Program-made: the position numbers and the translations under genes
Notes under the pieces: generated by a model
The model's database searches: none
What the model was told of the DNA's origin: nothing
Seen by the model: the letters and a program-made list of their open reading frames with translations, nothing else
In this document: piece by piece, positions 28,223 to 35,593 of the stretch
Layout of the letters: each line of letters begins with the position of its first letter
How positions within the stretch are numbered: position 1 is the first letter of the stretch
NCBI GenBank assembly: GCA_902546095.1
Contig: CACCIQ010000006.1
Span: 1-52,065 of the forward strand
Direction: 5' to 3'
Length of the DNA: 52,065 nt
DNA from: an uncultured Bacteroidota bacterium
GTDB taxonomy: Bacteria > Bacteroidota > Bacteroidia > Flavobacteriales > Flavobacteriaceae

Positions 28223-28968
28223 TGATTCAAGTAAAAAATATTTATAAATCATTTGACAATTCTGATATATTAAAGGAAATCGATACGGCCTTTAATAGAG
28301 GACAAACAAATCTTATTATTGGACAAAGCGGATCAGGAAAGACTGTTTTATTAAAATGTCTTTTGGGTTTGTACGATGTTGACTCTGGAGAAATAATATA
28401 TGATGGCATTAGCTCAAAAAATATGAATCATGATGATAAGCTAGAAATAAGTAGAAAAATGGGCATGGTTTTTCAGGGAAGTGCTTTATTTGATTCAATG
28501 AATGTTCTTGAAAATGTAAGGTTTCCACTCGATATGCTCACAACAATTCAGGAAGAAGAAAAAAATGAAAAAGCTATGAAAGTTATTGAAAGAGTTAATT
28601 TAAAGGATGCAATTAAAAAATTACCATCTGAGTTATCAGGTGGTATGCAAAAAAGAGTTGCAATTGCTAGGGCGATTGTAATGAATCCCAAATATCTTTT
28701 TTGTGATGAACCTAATTCAGGACTAGATCCAAAAACAGCAATAGTTATAGATCAACTCATCCAAGAAATAACTAAAGAGTATAATATAACAACAATAATT
28801 AATTCACATGATATGAATTCAGTAATTGAAATTGGTGAAAATATTGTTTTTCTAAAAGAAGGATATAAAATATGGCAGGGTACGAATAAAGAAATTTTAA
28901 ATTCTGGAAATGATGAAGTAGAGGATTTTGTTTATTCCTCTGAATTATTAAAAAAACTCAAAAAATAA
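28222..28968 (+). CDS. mlaF: MlaF-family lipid ABC transporter ATPase
   Basis: Cytoplasmic ATPase partner of the preceding permease. Walker A is GQSGSGKT (34-41), the Q-loop is in MGMVFQGSALF, the signature is LSGGMQKR and Walker B is YLFCDEPNSGLDP, with an H-loop in INSHDMNS. The VFQGSALFDSMNVLENV pattern is characteristic of MlaF. 248 residues is normal. The convergent DUF389 gene ends only 2 bp after its stop (TAAccTTA), with no terminator between. Confidence 0.94.
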   Translation: MIQVKNIYKSFDNSDILKEIDTAFNRGQTNLIIGQSGSGKTVLLKCLLGLYDVDSGEIIYDGISSKNMNHDDKLEISRKMGMVFQGSALFDSMNVLENVRFPLDMLTTIQEEEKNEKAMKVIERVNLKDAIKKLPSELSGGMQKRVAIARAIVMNPKYLFCDEPNSGLDPKTAIVIDQLIQEITKEYNITTIINSHDMNSVIEIGENIVFLKEGYKIWQGTNKEILNSGNDEVEDFVYSSELLKKLKK

Positions 28969-28970
28969 CC

Positions 28971-30401
28971 TTATTCGGAATTGCTTCTAATTTCAAAAAC
29001 ATCATTTTCAAGCTGAAACTTCAACCAACTTCTTACATTTTCGTTTAGTTTTAGTTTCTCTTGATTTTCTAATTCATCATTCCATATCAAATTGAAAACC
29101 AGTACGGTATCTATTTGATTGAAATCAGTTTTAATTGTTTCAAAAACCTCAAATTGATTCAAATCAGGATATATAACTTTAATTTCTTTTGCTAATGACT
29201 CAAAAATTAATTTTTCCTTGCTTAAACTTTCTAAATCATTTAACTTTTGGTTCAATTTATTTATTTCATTTGATCTAGAAACCAATTCTAGGGAATCTCT
29301 AAAACGAAGTTCCTTAATAAATTCATTTGAGTTAGTTGAGTTTGATTTTTCCTGGTTAAACTCAAGAATTGTATTTTCAAGTGAACTGTAATTTTTGATT
29401 TTTTTATTTAAAAATGATATTATCTCTTCATTAAGCGGCTTTTGTCCGAATGTATTTATTGAAATTTTTGAATCTCCATCATTATAATCAATTTCAGCCC
29501 TCCTAACTAAATATTCAAAATTTGGTAGTCCAACTAATTCATTATTTAAAAAATCTTTGCTTTGAGAATTGAAAGAACTTTCTTTTAAAACATCATTAAA
29601 TTTAATAAAAGCTGGGATCAATATTAGAATTGAAATAACTGTTACAATTCTATTTATAAAAGTTCTTCTGGACGAATTTGCATAATTAACTAAAGGAAAT
29701 CTTAAAATCTTTAGAACAATATATGTTGCGATTATGATATAAATACTGTTAATTACAAAAAGGAAGATTGCTCCGCCTGCATAATCCATATTTTTTTCAG
29801 CTAAACCAAAACCAACTGTACACAATGGAGGCATCAAGGCCGTAGCTATTGCTACACCAAAAATGGCTGAACTAATATTTTCTTTTTTTGTTTTAGCTAT
29901 TATAAGAGCTAGGCCTCCAAAAAAAGCAATTAAAACATCTCTTAAATCTGGTTTAGTTCTAGACAATAATTCTGATATCTCTTCACCTTTAGGAAAGATT
30001 AAAAAAAATAAATATGATGTAGCAACACTTAAGACAACCATAACTATAAAGTTTATAGAGGAGTTTTTCAGTGTTTCAATATCATTTGTTGCTATAGAAA
30101 ATCCAAGCCCAAGAATGGGTCCTAACAGTGGTGAAATTAACATGGCACCAATTACTACTGGTGTTGAGTTCGCATTTAAACCAACTGATGCAATTAAAAT
30201 TGAACAAATAAGTATCCAAGCAGTTGTTCCTTTCATAGATATATCTGCCTTAATTGCATTTACTGTAGAGTTTTTATCTACATCTTTATGAAAGCTTAGA
30301 ACACTTTTTAAAAAAATTATAATTCCAGTCAATAAACCCTCTGCATTTTTTTTTATATCAGGTTGCTCTGAACTTTCGTTAAAATCAAATTTTGTTTCCA
30401 A
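28971..30401 (-). CDS. DUF389-family membrane protein
   Basis: Integral membrane protein of unknown function; the family (DUF389) is recognised by the block NSTPVVIGAMLISPLLGPILG after a first span near residue 65. About six hydrophobic segments lie between residues 60 and 265, followed by a soluble C-terminal half (about 280-476) with a coiled-coil-like stretch (NEINKLNQKLNDLESLSKEKL). The start is a TTG at 30401, since the in-frame TAA of the upstream gene lies only one codon before it and the next ATG is residue 57. It is the last gene of the long minus-strand run. Confidence 0.85.
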   Translation of the reverse strand: METKFDFNESSEQPDIKKNAEGLLTGIIIFLKSVLSFHKDVDKNSTVNAIKADISMKGTTAWILICSILIASVGLNANSTPVVIGAMLISPLLGPILGLGFSIATNDIETLKNSSINFIVMVVLSVATSYLFFLIFPKGEEISELLSRTKPDLRDVLIAFFGGLALIIAKTKKENISSAIFGVAIATALMPPLCTVGFGLAEKNMDYAGGAIFLFVINSIYIIIATYIVLKILRFPLVNYANSSRRTFINRIVTVISILILIPAFIKFNDVLKESSFNSQSKDFLNNELVGLPNFEYLVRRAEIDYNDGDSKISINTFGQKPLNEEIISFLNKKIKNYSSLENTILEFNQEKSNSTNSNEFIKELRFRDSLELVSRSNEINKLNQKLNDLESLSKEKLIFESLAKEIKVIYPDLNQFEVFETIKTDFNQIDTVLVFNLIWNDELENQEKLKLNENVRSWLKFQLENDVFEIRSNSE

Positions 30402-30404
30402 TAT

Positions 30405-30812
30405 TTATTTAATTTCTTTTAAACCAGTTAAGTCAGATGAACTCCTAATTTTATCTCCCAAACCATCAATAATTTGAATATTATTTTCTTTACAAACTTT
30501 TGATTCTGGGATTTCATAGTTTTTTCTATCTCCTCCATTGGCAAAAACATCTGGATTTACTTTTTTCAATGATTTACAAACAGTTTTATCTTCATCAATT
30601 GAAAGAAAAACTTCATCCACAGCTTTAATATTCTTAACAATTAAAACCCTGTCCTTCTCATCCATAAAATATTTTCCTTTTTTTAGAGCGCATTGGTTAT
30701 TGTTATTTACTATCACAACTAGCCAATCACCCAACTTTTTGGCATTATTAATATATTCAATGTGCCCCACATGAATGGGATCAAAATATCCACTTATAGC
30801 AATTTTTTTCAT
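30405..30812 (-). CDS. Cytidylyltransferase-like nucleotidyltransferase
   Basis: Small (135 residues) enzyme of the HxGH nucleotidyltransferase superfamily, which joins a nucleotide to a sugar or alcohol phosphate. The HxGH motif is DPIHVGHIEY (H14, H17); ANGGDRKN and RSSSDL correspond to the second and third (ISSTxxR-like) motifs, the last one weakened. It resembles the C-terminal part of HldE/RfaE or TagD proteins; which substrate it uses is not readable. It overlaps the SprT-like gene by 4 bp (ATGA). Confidence 0.82.
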   Translation of the reverse strand: MKKIAISGYFDPIHVGHIEYINNAKKLGDWLVVIVNNNNQCALKKGKYFMDEKDRVLIVKNIKAVDEVFLSIDEDKTVCKSLKKVNPDVFANGGDRKNYEIPESKVCKENNIQIIDGLGDKIRSSSDLTGLKEIK

Positions 30813-31393
30813 AAAACTTGAACTTTAGCATGGGGAAGAAATAAATATTTTCTTCTGTCTTCCATATCTACACAAAGATACCTTTTTCTTATTTTTTTAA
30901 TTTTTTGATAAATTTTATTGTTTTCATATTTAAATTTTAATCCATCATTAATTTCATCTAAATATGTATAATGTGTATTTGAGTCATATTTATTTAACTC
31001 TTTCACAAGATCACTGTCATAGGAAAATGATGACTTTGGATTAGACATATGAGTTTTTAATAATTTCAAGAGATCAACTGGAAAAACTTTATTGTTTAAA
31101 ATTGGTTTAGCTAATTTTTTTAATTCATTTTTCCAGTAGTGTCCGTGAGGTTTCTCTTTAATGTTTTTCTTTAAAACATTGAAATGTGCGATCTCGTGAA
31201 TCAATATCATTAAAAATCTATACTTATTGTTAGTATCATTTATGGTAATTGTGTAGTTACTATTTATTTCTCGAAAATCTCCGTGCTTAGTTTTTCTAGG
31301 TTTTACAACCTTTATATTTAATTTCTTATGTTCAGTTATACTTTTAACATAATCAACTACCATTTCAGGTATCTTATCTATAAAATGATTCAT
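30809..31393 (-). CDS. SprT-like zinc-binding protein
   Basis: SprT/Spartan-like domain of 194 residues. The metal site HEIAH (H66, E67, H70) is followed by PHGHYWKNE, whose first histidine (H83) is the likely third ligand. Family members in eukaryotes cut DNA-protein crosslinks; the bacterial role is poorly known, so function is left open. No signal peptide is present. It overlaps both neighbours by 4 bp, so it is in the same transcript as the SDR and cytidylyltransferase genes. Confidence 0.85.
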   Translation of the reverse strand: MNHFIDKIPEMVVDYVKSITEHKKLNIKVVKPRKTKHGDFREINSNYTITINDTNNKYRFLMILIHEIAHFNVLKKNIKEKPHGHYWKNELKKLAKPILNNKVFPVDLLKLLKTHMSNPKSSFSYDSDLVKELNKYDSNTHYTYLDEINDGLKFKYENNKIYQKIKKIRKRYLCVDMEDRRKYLFLPHAKVQVL

Positions 31394-32064
31394 GGATTAG
31401 ACGATGAAACTGGAATAACTTTTCCATTTAATACTTTTGATGAATTATTTGCAAAGTCAAAAATAAATGAAGCCATTTCATTTGGATTAACTTGAGCTTT
31501 ATAACCAGGAAACGCTTTATTTAGCATGGGAGTATTAACTGATCCTAATGATAGTGAATTAAATTTGGGACCTGATTCTTTAAATTCTTCAGCCAAAACC
31601 TCAGTGAGAATATTTAATGCTCCTTTACTTGAGGAGTAAGCAGTCAAACCAGGAAATTTAGAACTTCCAGAGATTCCACCTATGCTGCTAATATTAACTA
31701 CATGAGAATCTTTTTTAAAAAATGGCAGTAAACATTGAATTAATGAAACAACTCCAAAAACATTCACATCATAAATATCATATAAATCGTCTTTACTTAA
31801 ATCTTTGAATGACTTATTAATAAGTTTCCCAGCATTATTAACTAAAATGTCAATCTTTTTATATTTATTTTTAATCAAATTGACAAGGTTTACCAAACTC
31901 TCCTTCTTTGATATATCAAAATTCATATGCTCTACCCCAACAAGTCCTTTTGCAGGCAGATCAGATCTTGACAATGAAATTACATTATATCCATTTTTAG
32001 AATATATTTTTACTAACTCAAATCCTATTCCTGAGCTTGTTCCTGTTATTATAATATTTTTCAT
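31390..32064 (-). CDS. Short-chain dehydrogenase/reductase (SDR)
   Basis: NAD(P)-dependent oxidoreductase of the classical SDR type, 224 residues. The cofactor motif is TGTSSGIG (7-14), NNAG is at 76-79, the catalytic Ser is in NISSIGG (about 126), and Y143/K147 form the YSSSK motif. An SRS stretch after strand 2 suggests NADP. The substrate cannot be told. It shares one base with the E2 gene upstream and overlaps sprT-like by 4 bp. Confidence 0.88.
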   Translation of the reverse strand: MKNIIITGTSSGIGFELVKIYSKNGYNVISLSRSDLPAKGLVGVEHMNFDISKKESLVNLVNLIKNKYKKIDILVNNAGKLINKSFKDLSKDDLYDIYDVNVFGVVSLIQCLLPFFKKDSHVVNISSIGGISGSSKFPGLTAYSSSKGALNILTEVLAEEFKESGPKFNSLSLGSVNTPMLNKAFPGYKAQVNPNEMASFIFDFANNSSKVLNGKVIPVSSSNP

Positions 32065-33353
32065 TAAACTAGTATAGTTACAGGATTTTCAATGAATCCT
32101 TTCAAAGTCTCTAAAAATAATGAACCTGTTACACCATCTACCGATCTATGATCGCAGGCTAGTGTTAACTTCATTGTATTACTGACAACAATTTTATCGT
32201 TAATAACAACAGGTTTCTTATTTATTGCTCCAACAGATAAAATTGCAGAATTAGGGTGATTAATTATTGAAGTAAATTCTTGAATTCCGAACATTCCTAA
32301 ATTAGAAACAGTAAAAGTGCTTCCTTCAATCTCATCGGGTCTCAATTTTTTTGATTTTGCTCTCACTGCATAGTCCCTGACCTTGCTATTGATTGAATGT
32401 AAAGTCTCCTGATCTGCAAATTTAATTACTGGAACAACAAGACCATCCTCAACTCCAACTGCAACTCCAATATGAACATGATGGTTAAGTCTAATTGAAT
32501 CTTCCAACCATTGTGAGTTGACTTGTGGATGTCTCTTTAATGCTGCTGCACATGCTTTAATAACTATGTCATTAAATGAAATTTTAGTATCAGGGATGGA
32601 ATTATATTGTTCTCTAAAAGCAATAGCATTGTCCATATTGAATTCAACAGAAAGATAGTAGTGTGGGGCGGAAAACTTAGATTGACTTAATCTTTTAGCA
32701 ATTGCATTTCTCATTGAAGAATTTTTAACATCTTCGTAAGACTCCTCGCCTTTAATAAGCTTCTTGATAGTAGGTACTGGTTGAATTTCCTCACTAGGTT
32801 CAGGTATAATTTCTTTATCGATAACACTATCTAATTGGATATTATCTAGATCACCTTTTACAATCCTTCCATTGTCACCTGATCCCTTTATTGTAGATAA
32901 ATCAATATTCTTTTCAGCTGCAATCTTCTTGGCTAGAGGTGATGCAATTATTCTAGCACTCGAATTATCAATGTCACTATGAACTTCTAAATTATTTGAA
33001 ACTTCATTTGAATCATTTTCATTTACTGTAGTCTCAGTTGGAGGATTTTTATCACTGCTTGGTTCAACATTGTCAGCGTTTCCATAATCAGTCAATAATT
33101 GGTTTACATCTACATCACCATCAGATATTATGGCAATTAAATCATCTACTTTTACAGTTTCACCCTCATTTACACCAATGTGAACAAGTTTGCCGCTGTA
33201 AAATGATTCGAATTCCATTGTAGCTTTGTCAGTTTCAATTTCGGCTAAAATATCCCCTTCAGAAATATCATCACCAACATTTTTTAACCATGATGATATT
33301 GTACCTTCCTCCATGGTATCACTCAACCTTGGCATTTTAATAACTTCAGCCAT
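32064..33353 (-). CDS. pdhC: Pyruvate dehydrogenase E2, dihydrolipoamide acetyltransferase
   Basis: E2 core of the pyruvate dehydrogenase complex; moves acetyl from lipoate to CoA. One lipoyl domain with the lipoylated lysine K43 in ETDKATMEF, an acidic linker, a peripheral-subunit-binding domain (about 133-170, ASPLAKKIAAEKNIDLSTIKG) and the catalytic domain with H402 and D406 in DHRSVDG. At 429 residues it is shorter than the flavobacterial E2 proteins I remember, which have two lipoyl domains. It starts directly at the stop of pdhA (TAAATG). The E1 beta gene is not here, so it must lie elsewhere. Confidence 0.93.
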   Translation of the reverse strand: MAEVIKMPRLSDTMEEGTISSWLKNVGDDISEGDILAEIETDKATMEFESFYSGKLVHIGVNEGETVKVDDLIAIISDGDVDVNQLLTDYGNADNVEPSSDKNPPTETTVNENDSNEVSNNLEVHSDIDNSSARIIASPLAKKIAAEKNIDLSTIKGSGDNGRIVKGDLDNIQLDSVIDKEIIPEPSEEIQPVPTIKKLIKGEESYEDVKNSSMRNAIAKRLSQSKFSAPHYYLSVEFNMDNAIAFREQYNSIPDTKISFNDIVIKACAAALKRHPQVNSQWLEDSIRLNHHVHIGVAVGVEDGLVVPVIKFADQETLHSINSKVRDYAVRAKSKKLRPDEIEGSTFTVSNLGMFGIQEFTSIINHPNSAILSVGAINKKPVVINDKIVVSNTMKLTLACDHRSVDGVTGSLFLETLKGFIENPVTILV

Positions 33354-34355
33354 TTATTCTGGTTTATGTTTTAGAAATGGATAATCTTGTTGTTCATATA
33401 CAGAATCGTACATGACATTTTTTTTGGGATATGGTGATTCATCAGCAAACTTTTCACACTCACTAACTTTTTGTTTAACTCTGGCATCAATTGCTAAAAT
33501 TTCATCTGGAGATGCATAATTATTTTGAAAAATAATTTCTTTTACCTGAGTAATTGGATCAATTTTTCTATACTCCTCAACTTCCTCTTTAGTTCTATAC
33601 TTTTGTGCATCTGACATAGAATGACCTCTGTAACGATATGTTTTCATCTCAAGAAGTGTTGGACCTTTATTTGATCTCGCTCTTTCAATAGCCTCATCTA
33701 AAGCTTCAGCAACTTTAACTGGATTCATTCCATCAACTGGACCACATGGCATCTCATATCCTAAGCCAAGTTTCCAAATATCAGTGTGATTAGATGTTCT
33801 TTTAACTGACGTCCCCATTGCATAACCATTATTTTCAACAACAAATACTACTGGCAAGCTCCATAGCATTGCTAAGTTAAGAGTTTCATGAAATGATCCC
33901 TGTCTAACAGCACCATCACCCATAAAACAGAGCGTTACAGCTCCTCTATCATAATATTTATCTCCGAAAGCCATTCCAGCTCCCAAAGGAATTTGTCCAC
34001 CAACTATACCATGCCCTCCATGAAAACGATGTTCTTTTGAAAAAATATGCATTGATCCACCCAATCCCATTGATGTTCCAGTTGCTTTTCCATAAAGCTC
34101 AGCCATGACTTTTTTAGGATCAACTCCCATACCTATAGGCATCACATGATTCCTGTAAGCAGTTATCATTCTGTCTTTATCCATATTCATAACATGAAGA
34201 GCCCCCGCAAGTACAGCTTCTTGTCCATTGTATAAATGAAGAAATCCCCTAACTTTTTGCTGAATGTATACTGCTGCTAATTTATCTTCAAACTTCCTCC
34301 AAAAAAGCATGTCTTCATACCAATTTAAATAAGTTTCTTTTGTAATGGGGTTCAT
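33354..34355 (-). CDS. pdhA: Pyruvate dehydrogenase E1 component, alpha subunit
   Basis: The thiamine-diphosphate-dependent subunit that decarboxylates pyruvate with E1 beta. The TPP motif GDGAVRQGSFHETLNLA runs to VVENNGYAMGT, and the phosphorylation-loop region TYRYRGHSMSDAQKYRTKEE is typical of PdhA. The ATG at 34355 gives MNPITKETYL and 333 residues; an in-frame TTG at 34367 lies inside the promoter box and is rejected. Clear promoter just upstream. Confidence 0.96.
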   Translation of the reverse strand: MNPITKETYLNWYEDMLFWRKFEDKLAAVYIQQKVRGFLHLYNGQEAVLAGALHVMNMDKDRMITAYRNHVMPIGMGVDPKKVMAELYGKATGTSMGLGGSMHIFSKEHRFHGGHGIVGGQIPLGAGMAFGDKYYDRGAVTLCFMGDGAVRQGSFHETLNLAMLWSLPVVFVVENNGYAMGTSVKRTSNHTDIWKLGLGYEMPCGPVDGMNPVKVAEALDEAIERARSNKGPTLLEMKTYRYRGHSMSDAQKYRTKEEVEEYRKIDPITQVKEIIFQNNYASPDEILAIDARVKQKVSECEKFADESPYPKKNVMYDSVYEQQDYPFLKHKPE

Positions 34356-34364
34356 AATTCTCTG

Positions 34365-34391
34365 CAAAGATAACTGAAATTTTTAAGACAA
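34365..34391 (-). promoter_or_regulatory. Promoter of pdhA
   Basis: On the minus strand, TTG (34391-34389), 16 bases, TATCTTTG (34372-34365), a perfect -7 box ending 9 bp before the ATG. It overlaps an in-frame TTG, which argues that TTG is not the start. Expression from here would be independent of porV. Confidence 0.55.
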
Positions 34392-34436
34392 TTGTATCTA
34401 AAAACAGTAAGAATTAATGAGTTTTTAAATCAGTTA

Positions 34437-35567
34437 CTAAAAGTTAAATCCTAAAGATAATCTTAGTGTATTTTCAAGAGGGCTGATAACATCTGAAGTT
34501 GAAATTAAATATGACAGATCAATATTTAAATCTCTTGCAGTATTAAATCCTGTTCCAATTGTTATAAATTTCCTGGAACCCTTTAATTCATGTTCACTAA
34601 AATATCCAGATCTTAAAAAGAATGATTCATTAAATGAGTATTCTAAACCTAAGCTGTATGTTAACTCTTTTAATTCCTCCGAAAATCCATCAGGAGCATC
34701 ACCAAAAGACTTGAAGATTCCTTGTAAGAATCCTACATCGGGTTGACGATATGCGACAAGGTCTCCGTTAGAATTGAAAACCTCCTCACTGGGTGAAGGG
34801 ACAAGTAATTTATTAACCTCAAGTGTAACAGCTAAACTATTATTACTATCAAAAATAAATTCAAAACCAGAGCCAAACCTCATATTTGTTGGAATGTAAC
34901 TTTCAGTGCCTCCATTAGCTTTGGAGTATTTCATTTTTGGTCCAATATTAGAAATATTAAAACCTAATCTTAAAATTCCATCATAATTTCTATAAGAATT
35001 CTTTTCAGATTGATAATATCCAAAAATATCCACAGCCACTGAGTTTGCAGCTTCAGTTTCAGAATCAAGCGTTTGTAGTTTTACATCTGACATTAAAAAA
35101 CGACCAGAAACACCCATTGCAAAATTTTCAGATAATTTAAGAGAATATGAAGCATCCAGGGTAAATTCATTTGGATTTTCAATAATTGGTATATCTAATG
35201 GATTCTGTAAAATATCAATATCTCCGAGACTAAAATATTTTAAACTAGCACTCCAAGATGATCTTTCATTTATATTGTTATAATAAGAAACGTTTGCTAA
35301 AAAAATATCATTTACTAATTTGCTTAAGTAAGGAGTATAACTAAATGCAATTCCAGATTTATTATTTGAAAAAACATACTTAGAGGGATTCCAGTGCTGA
35401 GAAAAATTATCAACAGATGTCGCAACTCCCTGCTCACCAATTCCAGATGCTCTTGCATCGGATGATATTAAAAGAAATGGGACTGCTGTTGTAATTACCC
35501 TTCTTTCTTGAGAGTAACTATCAAGAACTGAAAAAACTAATACAAAAAATAATATTTTTTTAATCAT
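34437..35567 (-). CDS. porV: PorV, type IX secretion outer-membrane shuttle protein
   Basis: PorV (LptO) is a 14-strand barrel that collects T9SS cargo from the translocon and hands it to the attachment complex. The 376-residue protein has a signal peptide (MIKKILFFVLVFSVLDSYS) and the family start RRVITTAVPFLLISSDARASGIGEQGVATSVD, characteristic of PorV. The C-terminus LENTLRLSLGFNF ends in Phe as in outer-membrane barrels. In Flavobacterium, as I recall, porU precedes it; here the gene upstream is the collagen-like fibre protein, 26 bp away. The sortase PorU is not in the window. Confidence 0.93.
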   Translation of the reverse strand: MIKKILFFVLVFSVLDSYSQERRVITTAVPFLLISSDARASGIGEQGVATSVDNFSQHWNPSKYVFSNNKSGIAFSYTPYLSKLVNDIFLANVSYYNNINERSSWSASLKYFSLGDIDILQNPLDIPIIENPNEFTLDASYSLKLSENFAMGVSGRFLMSDVKLQTLDSETEAANSVAVDIFGYYQSEKNSYRNYDGILRLGFNISNIGPKMKYSKANGGTESYIPTNMRFGSGFEFIFDSNNSLAVTLEVNKLLVPSPSEEVFNSNGDLVAYRQPDVGFLQGIFKSFGDAPDGFSEELKELTYSLGLEYSFNESFFLRSGYFSEHELKGSRKFITIGTGFNTARDLNIDLSYLISTSDVISPLENTLRLSLGFNF

Positions 35568-35593
35568 TATAATTTTTTAAGTTAATAAAATAC

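Noticed and set aside
34356-34367. TTG start giving pdhA four more residues
   Set aside because: The TTG is part of the TATCTTTG promoter box, so it would not be in the mRNA.
34371-34436. Inverted repeat TAACTGA/TCAGTTA around the pdhA promoter
   Set aside because: Arms of 7 bp with a 52-base loop in AT-rich DNA are expected by chance and one arm touches the porV stop.
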